In this document: positions 6,850-11,726 of the stretch, piece after piece
Position numbering within the stretch: the first letter of the stretch is position 1
Layout of the letters: each line of letters opens with the position of its first letter
From: CAYVDH01 sp964450355
GTDB lineage: Bacteria > Bacteroidota > Bacteroidia > NS11-12g > UBA955
DNA length: 11,726 nt
Direction of reading: 5' to 3'
Assembly (NCBI GenBank): GCA_964450355.1
Contig: CAYVDH010000108.1
Span: forward strand, 1 to 11,726
The notes under the pieces: generated by a model
Seen by the model: the letters and a program-made list of their open reading frames with translations, nothing else
Database searches by the model: none
Told to the model about the DNA's origin: nothing
Program-made: the position numbers and the translations under genes

Positions 6850-7295
6850 GAAAAGTGTTTATAATGGCCGTCTTATTTTCTTTAGTAATTTTTTCGTGCA
6901 AAAAATCGAATACTAAACAAGATGAGCCTAAAGTTGAAGATTTGACTTATAAAAAATTAACTCAAAATAAATGGCAGGTTGTTAAAGCTATTTCTGGGAA
7001 TATCAATGTTTGGACTTTTCCTGGTTTAGTCGAGTCGTGCTTAAAAGATGATTATTATAGGTTTAAAAAAGACAGTGTTTTAACTAGTTTTGACTACGTC
7101 AATAAATGCAGTGGTTCACCGGATTCAACCAATTCAACTTGGTATTTCATCAATGGGAATACTAAATCTCTAAGGGGTACATTTTTTAATCAAACAAGTG
7201 ATGCAACCATCATCGATTTAACAGATTCTACTGCACAATTTAGAACACTGTACAACGGGTCTGATGTTGATATTTATTTTAAAAAGATAAACTGA
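6846..7295 (+). CDS. Small lipoprotein, second of the tandem paralogous pair
   Basis: A 149-residue paralogue of the preceding protein. The signal peptide MRKVFIMAVLFSLVIFSC ends in the lipidated C18, followed by a lysine-rich tether. Shared positions include KLTQNKW (38-43; LLTQKKW upstream), VW (55-56), a cysteine pair C65 and C88 with the same 23-residue spacing as C67 and C90 upstream, LTSFDYVNKC (compare LTGFDIPTKC) and PDSTNS (92-97). The remaining sequence has diverged, so the duplication is not recent. The ATG at 6846 overlaps the previous stop. The end overlaps the TPR gene on the opposite strand by 17 nt. Likely periplasmic-facing or surface outer-membrane lipoprotein; function unknown, possibly the same lipocalin-like fold. 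Confidence 0.8.
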   Translation: MRKVFIMAVLFSLVIFSCKKSNTKQDEPKVEDLTYKKLTQNKWQVVKAISGNINVWTFPGLVESCLKDDYYRFKKDSVLTSFDYVNKCSGSPDSTNSTWYFINGNTKSLRGTFFNQTSDATIIDLTDSTAQFRTLYNGSDVDIYFKKIN

Positions 7296-8310
7296 TATTC
7301 ACTCTTTTTAATCCATTTAAAGCTTGAGTTTGATTTTTGTCATGTTCTAAAGCTTTTTGATAATCTGTATATGCCCCAGTTTTATCGTTTTTCTTTTCTT
7401 TGATGAATCCTCTTAAAGCGTAAGCATCTGCATAGGAATCTTCCATCAATATCAATTCATCTAAAAGAGATTGTGCATCATTGTAATTTTTGAACAATAC
7501 ATGGATGTATGCCAAGTTGTATCTACAAAATTTATGTGAGGGGTTAATTTTAGTAATCAATTCATACAAAGCCGAAGCATCTTTGTATTTTTCTTCTTTT
7601 TGCAAAAACAAAGCTTTGGCATATAAGGCTTCGTCACTTAATTCATTAATTTTAATGGCTCGGTCAAAAAACATCATGGCCTTTGGATTTTGTTTTTCGG
7701 CATAATAGTTTCCAAGTTGCATGATAGCATCGTAATGATTGCTTTCATATACCAAAGTTTTTTCGAACAATGAGATGGCTTTTTGAGTGTCCTTCATTTC
7801 TTTAGCTAAAATGCCTAAATAAAAATACGGAGTAGGATTGGAAGGGTCGATTTTATTTGCTTCAATATATGATTGTTCAGCATCATTGTAATTTTGTTTA
7901 GCCAATTGAATTTTAGCTAAGTCAATGTATGCTTCAAAATAGTCTTTTTTAAGAGAAATGCTTTTTTTTAGGGTTTTTTCAGCTTCCTTTGAATCTACCG
8001 AATCAAAAGCCATTAAATATTGGCTTTTTTTAAAATAGTACAATGGATTTATGCTGTCTAGTTCAATAGCATATCCTATGTCTGTGATGGCTTCTTTAAA
8101 GTTGTCTTCAAAATAAAAAGTATTTGCTCGTTTGTAATACAACTCCGCTACTTTTGGGGTCTCATTTATTTTTTTTGTGATGCTTCTAATGTCTTGTGAA
8201 TAGCTTGTGTCAGAGTCTTTTATTACTCTAAAATCAGTATTTTGTAGACAAGATTGAAAGCAAAAAAACAGCGCAAGTAGAAAAAACAACAACTTAAATT
8301 TTAACATCAT
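7279..8310 (-). CDS. TPR-repeat lipoprotein
   Basis: About 343 residues starting at the ATG at 8310 (or the adjacent ATG at 8307). The frame opens further to a GTG at 8334, but that would add residues before the signal peptide. The signal MLKFKLLFFLLALFFCFQSC ends in a likely lipidated cysteine (FQSC); the earlier cysteine in LFFC is an alternative. The rest is roughly eight tetratricopeptide repeats, recognisable by patterns such as ELYYKRANTFYFEDNFKEAI, AYIDLAKIQLAKQNYNDAEQ and PYFYLGILAKEMKDTQKAIS with P/D at helix ends. TPR arrays are protein-binding scaffolds, so this is probably an envelope-anchored adaptor; the partner is unknown. It converges on the second lipoprotein and diverges from the homogentisate dioxygenase gene with only about 42 bp between. 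Confidence 0.85.
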   Translation of the reverse strand: MMLKFKLLFFLLALFFCFQSCLQNTDFRVIKDSDTSYSQDIRSITKKINETPKVAELYYKRANTFYFEDNFKEAITDIGYAIELDSINPLYYFKKSQYLMAFDSVDSKEAEKTLKKSISLKKDYFEAYIDLAKIQLAKQNYNDAEQSYIEANKIDPSNPTPYFYLGILAKEMKDTQKAISLFEKTLVYESNHYDAIMQLGNYYAEKQNPKAMMFFDRAIKINELSDEALYAKALFLQKEEKYKDASALYELITKINPSHKFCRYNLAYIHVLFKNYNDAQSLLDELILMEDSYADAYALRGFIKEKKNDKTGAYTDYQKALEHDKNQTQALNGLKRVNISLSF

Positions 8311-8333
8311 TACAATTTTAATTAATTTTACCA

Positions 8334-8341
8334 CAAATTTA
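8334..8341 (-). promoter_or_regulatory. Possible -7 element for the TPR lipoprotein
   Basis: On the minus strand TAAATTTG matches TAnnTTTG exactly and ends 23 nt before the ATG at 8310. No TTG/TTTG is found 17-23 nt further upstream, so only half the promoter is supported. Confidence 0.35.
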
Positions 8342-8352
8342 AACGAAATAAA

Positions 8353-9510
8353 ATGCCTTTTTATTATAAATTAGGAAAAATTCCATCAAAACGTCACACA
8401 CAATTCCGCAAACCCAATGGCGACCTTTATTCTGAAGAGTTAGTAAGCACCGAAGGTTTTTCAAGTATTTATTCATTAGTTTATCATTGTCATCCTCCTA
8501 CATTAGTAAAATCTATAGGAGAGCCAATTGATATTAAGCCAAAAGCGGCTATAGCAAACAACATGCAAAACAGAAGTTTTTTGACTTTTAAAACTGAAGC
8601 TAAGGATGATTATTTGGAAAGTAGAGTTGTGCAATTGTTTAATCAAGATTTGTACATTGTCACAGCTGCTCCAAGAAAATCCATGGATGCATATTTTTTT
8701 AAAAATGCAGATGCAGATGAGGTGATTTTTATACATGAAGGTAGCGGTAAATTACTCACTTTATATGGTGAAATTAATTTTGAATATGGAGATTATTTAG
8801 TAATTCCTAGGGGTATAATTTATCAGTTGAAGTTTAATGACGAGAACAATAGATTGTTTATAACAGAATCATTCAGTCCTATAAGACCACCAAAAAGATA
8901 CTTAAATCAATATGGACAATTGTTAGAACATTCTCCATATTGTGAAAGGGATATCAAATTGCCTGAAAATTTGATTACTCACGATGAAACTGGAGATTTT
9001 AAAGTAATCATAAAAAAAGGGGATGAATTATTCCCATACACCTATGCGTCTCATCCGTTTGATGCCATTGGTTGGGATGGTTATCAATATCCTTTTGGAT
9101 TCAGTATTCATAACTATGAGCCAATAACAGGAAGAGTTCATATGCCTCCGCCAATACACCAAACTTTCGAAGGACATAATTTTGTTATATGTTCATTCGT
9201 GCCAAGGTTGTATGACTACCATCCGCAATCCATACCAGCACCTTATAATCATAGCAATGTCGATTCTGATGAAGTATTGTATTATGTAGATGGTGATTTC
9301 ATGAGCAGAAAACATGTTGAAAAAGGAATGATTACATTGCATCCAAAAGGAATACCACATGGGCCACATCCTGGTACGGTGGAAAAAAGCATTGGGGCTA
9401 AAGAAACTAAAGAGTTAGCTGTAATGGTTGATCCTTTTTATCCCTTGAAAATAACTGAGGCTGCTATGCAATTTGAAGATAAGCAGTACTTTAAAAGTTG
9501 GGTGGAATAA
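8353..9510 (+). CDS. hmgA: Homogentisate 1,2-dioxygenase
   Basis: A 385-residue cytoplasmic Fe(II) dioxygenase that opens the ring of homogentisate to 4-maleylacetoacetate in tyrosine/phenylalanine catabolism. Recognisable blocks are SPIRPPKRYLNQYGQLLEHS (residues 175-194), HPFDAIGWDGYQYPFGFSIH (234-253), GRVHMPPPIHQTFEG (260-274) and HPKGIPHGPHPG (330-341). By comparison with human HGD (H335, E341, H371), the iron ligands should be H300, E307 and H336. H300 to H336 keeps the 36-residue spacing, but the glutamate is one residue further from H300 than in the human enzyme. The two cupin halves are visible as NADADEVIFIHEGSG and NVDSDEVLYYVDGD. It is shorter than the roughly 430-445 residues of Pseudomonas and human HGD and represents the short bacterial form. 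No other tyrosine-degradation gene is in the window. It starts at the ATG at 8353. Confidence 0.85.
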   Translation: MPFYYKLGKIPSKRHTQFRKPNGDLYSEELVSTEGFSSIYSLVYHCHPPTLVKSIGEPIDIKPKAAIANNMQNRSFLTFKTEAKDDYLESRVVQLFNQDLYIVTAAPRKSMDAYFFKNADADEVIFIHEGSGKLLTLYGEINFEYGDYLVIPRGIIYQLKFNDENNRLFITESFSPIRPPKRYLNQYGQLLEHSPYCERDIKLPENLITHDETGDFKVIIKKGDELFPYTYASHPFDAIGWDGYQYPFGFSIHNYEPITGRVHMPPPIHQTFEGHNFVICSFVPRLYDYHPQSIPAPYNHSNVDSDEVLYYVDGDFMSRKHVEKGMITLHPKGIPHGPHPGTVEKSIGAKETKELAVMVDPFYPLKITEAAMQFEDKQYFKSWVE

Positions 9511-9524
9511 TTAGTTGACTAATT
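9509..9524 (+). terminator. Possible weak terminator hairpin between hmgA and rocD
   Basis: AATTAG (9509-9514) and CTAATT (9519-9524) form a 6-bp stem with loop TTGA, spanning both stop codons. On the plus strand a T-rich stretch (TTCTTCTTTT) follows. The stem is short and AT-rich, so it may have no role. Confidence 0.3.
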
Positions 9525-10754
9525 TTCTTCTTTTAAAATGACTTGCTCAATGATGTCGCAGCAAGCATTTACTTGTTCTTTGGTAATTGTAAGAGGTGGT
9601 GCAAAACGAATGATGTGGTCGTGAGTTTGTTTGGCTAATAAGCCGTTGTTTTTAAGCGATAAACAAACATCGTATGCTGTTTTTCCGTTGCTGTATGGTT
9701 TAATTACAACTGCATTTAGCAAGCCCTTGCCTCTTACCGTTTCTATTAAATTGGACTGTATAGCTGTTAGTCTTTCTCTAAATATAAGTCCCATTTCGTA
9801 AGCATTTTCTGTTAATTTTTCATCTTTAATCACTTTCAATGATTCCATAGCTACTGCACATGCCAATGGGTTTCCGCCAAAAGTAGAGCCATGCTCACCT
9901 GGTTTTAGGGTGTCCATAATTGTTTTACTGGATAATACGGCACTAACTGGAATAACGCCTCCTCCAAGGGCTTTTCCTAAAATTAAAATATCAGGTTTAA
10001 TGCTTTCATAATCACATGCCAGTAATTTTCCTGTTCTACCTATGCCAGTTTGAACTTCGTCTGCAATAAATAAAACATTGTTTTCTTTACATAAATTATA
10101 AGCCTCTTTAAGGTAACCTTCATTAGGGATTACAACACCTGCTTCGCCTTGGATAGGTTCTACCATGAAACCCGCTACATTGGGGTCTTTTAAGGCGTGT
10201 TTTAAAGCTTCGAGATCATTGTATTTGATGATTTCAAAACCTGAGACAAAGGGTCCAAAATTAGAAAAACTTTTTGGGTCGGTGCTAGAACTGATAGCAG
10301 CAATAGTTCTGCCCCAAAAATTGTTTTCAGCAAAAATAATTTTAGCTTTATTTGGTTCAATTTTTTTTATTTCATATGCCCATTTCCTACAAAGTTTAAT
10401 GGCTGTTTCGCCACCCTCAACGCCTGTATTCATTGGCAACACTTTCTCATAATTGAAATAATCACAAATGAATTGAGTGTAATCTCCAAGTACATTGTTG
10501 TGGAAAGCTCTCGAAGTTAAGGTTAGTTTTTGAGCTTGTGAAGTTAAAGCATTAATTATTCTGGGATGACAATGACCTTGATTAACTGCACTGTATGCAG
10601 AAAGGCAATCATAGTATTGTTTTCCATCTACATCCCATAAAAAAACACCATTTCCTTTTTCTAGAACTACTGGAAGAGGGTGATAGTTATGTGCATTGTA
10701 TTTCTCTTCCTTCTCAATAAAAAATTGAGAAAGATTGCTTAATTCAGTGGTCAT
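9519..10754 (-). CDS. rocD: Ornithine--oxo-acid aminotransferase
   Basis: A 411-residue PLP enzyme (fold type I, class III) that transfers the delta-amino group of ornithine to 2-oxoglutarate, giving glutamate semialdehyde and linking arginine/ornithine to proline and glutamate. It aligns closely with human OAT with a constant offset of 31: K261 is the PLP lysine (LGKALGGG), D232 and Q235 bind the pyridine ring (ADEVQTG), T291 is in GSTFGGNPLAC, R149 (NFWGRT) binds substrate carboxylate, and E204 (IQGEAG) is the gatekeeper glutamate. MNTGVEGGETA (108-118) and the C-terminal IIRFAPPL are OAT-specific, separating it from acetylornithine and GABA transaminases. It starts at the ATG at 10754, only 11 nt after the sucD stop, so the two are probably co-transcribed. 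It ends in TAG. Confidence 0.95.
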   Translation of the reverse strand: MTTELSNLSQFFIEKEEKYNAHNYHPLPVVLEKGNGVFLWDVDGKQYYDCLSAYSAVNQGHCHPRIINALTSQAQKLTLTSRAFHNNVLGDYTQFICDYFNYEKVLPMNTGVEGGETAIKLCRKWAYEIKKIEPNKAKIIFAENNFWGRTIAAISSSTDPKSFSNFGPFVSGFEIIKYNDLEALKHALKDPNVAGFMVEPIQGEAGVVIPNEGYLKEAYNLCKENNVLFIADEVQTGIGRTGKLLACDYESIKPDILILGKALGGGVIPVSAVLSSKTIMDTLKPGEHGSTFGGNPLACAVAMESLKVIKDEKLTENAYEMGLIFRERLTAIQSNLIETVRGKGLLNAVVIKPYSNGKTAYDVCLSLKNNGLLAKQTHDHIIRFAPPLTITKEQVNACCDIIEQVILKEEN

Positions 10755-10765
10755 ATTGTTAGTAT

Positions 10766-11653
10766 TTATTTGCTTTTAGCAGAGAGTACTTCTACCATTT
10801 TAGCTCCAATTTCTGCTGGCGATTCTACTACGTGAATTCCGCATTCGCGCATGATAGCCATTTTAGCAGCTGCAGTGTCATCTTTGCCACCAACTATAGC
10901 ACCAGCGTGTCCCATTCTTCTTCCTGGAGGGGCTGTTTGACCAGCAATGAATCCAACAACAGGTTTAGTACCATGTTCTTTTATCCATCTGGCGGCTTCG
11001 GCTTCCATTCCTCCGCCTATTTCTCCAATCATAATGATGCCATCTGTATCAGGGTCATTCATTAATAGTTCAACAGCTTGTTTAGTACTAGTGCCAATGA
11101 TAGGGTCGCCACCTATACCTATTGCTGTGCTTTGACCTAATCCAGCTTTAGTAATTTGATCAACAGCTTCGTATGTAAGAGTTCCAGATTTTGAAACAAT
11201 ACCTATTCTACCTTCTTTAAAAATAAATCCTGGCATGATTCCAACTTTAGCTCCACCTGGAGTCATTACTCCTGGGCAATTAGGGCCTATAAGTGTACAT
11301 GCTTTATTGCTTAAGTATTCTTTCACTTTAATCATGTCTTTGGTTGGAATACCTTCAGTAATACATACAATAACTTCAATTCCAGCATCGGCTGATTCTA
11401 AAATTGCATCGGCAGCAAAAGCAGGTGGCACAAAAATAATAGATACATTGGCTTGGGTTGATTTAACAGCTTCTTGCACAGTATTGAAAATAGGTTTACC
11501 CAAATCAGGGTGATTGGTTCCGCCTTTCCCTGGAGTAACACCACCAACGACATTGGTGCCGTAATCTATCATTTGGGTGGCATGAAATGTGCCTTCTTTC
11601 CCTGTAAAACCTTGTACTATAACTCTTGAATTTTTTCCTACTAATACTGACAT
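10766..11653 (-). CDS. sucD: Succinate--CoA ligase (ADP/GDP-forming) subunit alpha
   Basis: A 295-residue TCA-cycle subunit that with SucC converts succinyl-CoA to succinate with substrate-level NTP synthesis. The CoA-binding Rossmann N-terminus shows VQGFTGKEGTFH (residues 13-24), followed by GGVTPGKGG. LIGPNCPGVMTPGG (121-134) and VSKSGTLTYEA (153-163) are family signatures. The catalytic histidine that is phosphorylated is H249 in MGHAGAIVGG. The length is the family norm. The start is the ATG at 11653. A weak -7-like TATTTTCG lies at 11677-11684, without a clear -33. The sucC gene is not adjacent, which is common in Bacteroidota; the downstream partner here is rocD. Confidence 0.97.
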   Translation of the reverse strand: MSVLVGKNSRVIVQGFTGKEGTFHATQMIDYGTNVVGGVTPGKGGTNHPDLGKPIFNTVQEAVKSTQANVSIIFVPPAFAADAILESADAGIEVIVCITEGIPTKDMIKVKEYLSNKACTLIGPNCPGVMTPGGAKVGIMPGFIFKEGRIGIVSKSGTLTYEAVDQITKAGLGQSTAIGIGGDPIIGTSTKQAVELLMNDPDTDGIIMIGEIGGGMEAEAARWIKEHGTKPVVGFIAGQTAPPGRRMGHAGAIVGGKDDTAAAKMAIMRECGIHVVESPAEIGAKMVEVLSAKSK

Positions 11654-11726
11654 AAATTAATATATTTTTAGCTGTGCGAAAATAGGTTATATCTTTAAAA
11701 AAAAATAAAAAATTATTCAATTAATT

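Noticed and set aside
10165..10452. Plus-strand open frame of 95 codons inside rocD
   Set aside because: It is an antisense shadow of a strongly conserved enzyme, with no family resemblance or start signal of its own.
11505..11720. Minus-strand open frame overlapping the start of sucD
   Set aside because: It is a frame-shifted shadow of the conserved sucD N-terminus, with an Arg/His/Cys-rich nonsense composition.

Overview
The window looks like ordinary chromosome from an AT-rich member of the Bacteroidota, most likely in or near the Flavobacteriia or a related marine or freshwater lineage. Four observations point there: a PorQ-type protein of the type IX secretion system, a PUR-alpha-like small protein (DUF3276 type), several short lipoproteins with Bacteroidota-style lipoboxes, and promoters of the TTTG / TAnnTTTG type with no Shine-Dalgarno sequence before most genes. 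The species cannot be named from this sequence.

Layout, left to right. A surface-type lipoprotein (minus, 9-884) is divergent from a FucP/GluP-like sugar MFS transporter (plus, 984-2420), and the 99 bp between them hold a good promoter and an 11-bp direct repeat. A small secreted protein of unknown function (minus, 2415-2843) is divergent from the PUR-alpha-like protein (plus, 2948-3244). A long minus-strand run follows, transcribed right to left: a SAM methyltransferase (6331-5609), a PAP2 phosphatase (5612-5055), a ZIP metal transporter (5064-4342) and porQ (about 4281-3241). The first three overlap by 4 and 10 nt and are surely co-translated. Divergent from the methyltransferase lie two tandem paralogous lipoproteins (plus, 6382-6849 and 6846-7295, ATGA overlap). 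A TPR lipoprotein (minus, about 8310-7279) comes next, then a homogentisate 1,2-dioxygenase (plus, 8353-9510). The window ends with a minus-strand pair, sucD (11653-10766) followed by rocD (10754-9519).

Functionally this is a mix of core metabolism (TCA cycle succinyl-CoA ligase alpha, ornithine/proline interconversion, tyrosine/homogentisate breakdown), envelope functions (type IX secretion, lipid phosphatase, metal and sugar transport) and lineage-specific lipoproteins. Packing is very tight. Three convergent gene pairs overlap at their stop codons and a fourth is separated by 8 bp. No stretch without a gene exceeds about 110 bp. I saw no tRNA, rRNA, CRISPR array, transposase, integrase, phage gene or defence system. 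I found no convincing evidence of an undescribed system. The best leads are the tandem lipoprotein pair with a predicted leaderless promoter, and the coupled methyltransferase-phosphatase-ZIP operon.
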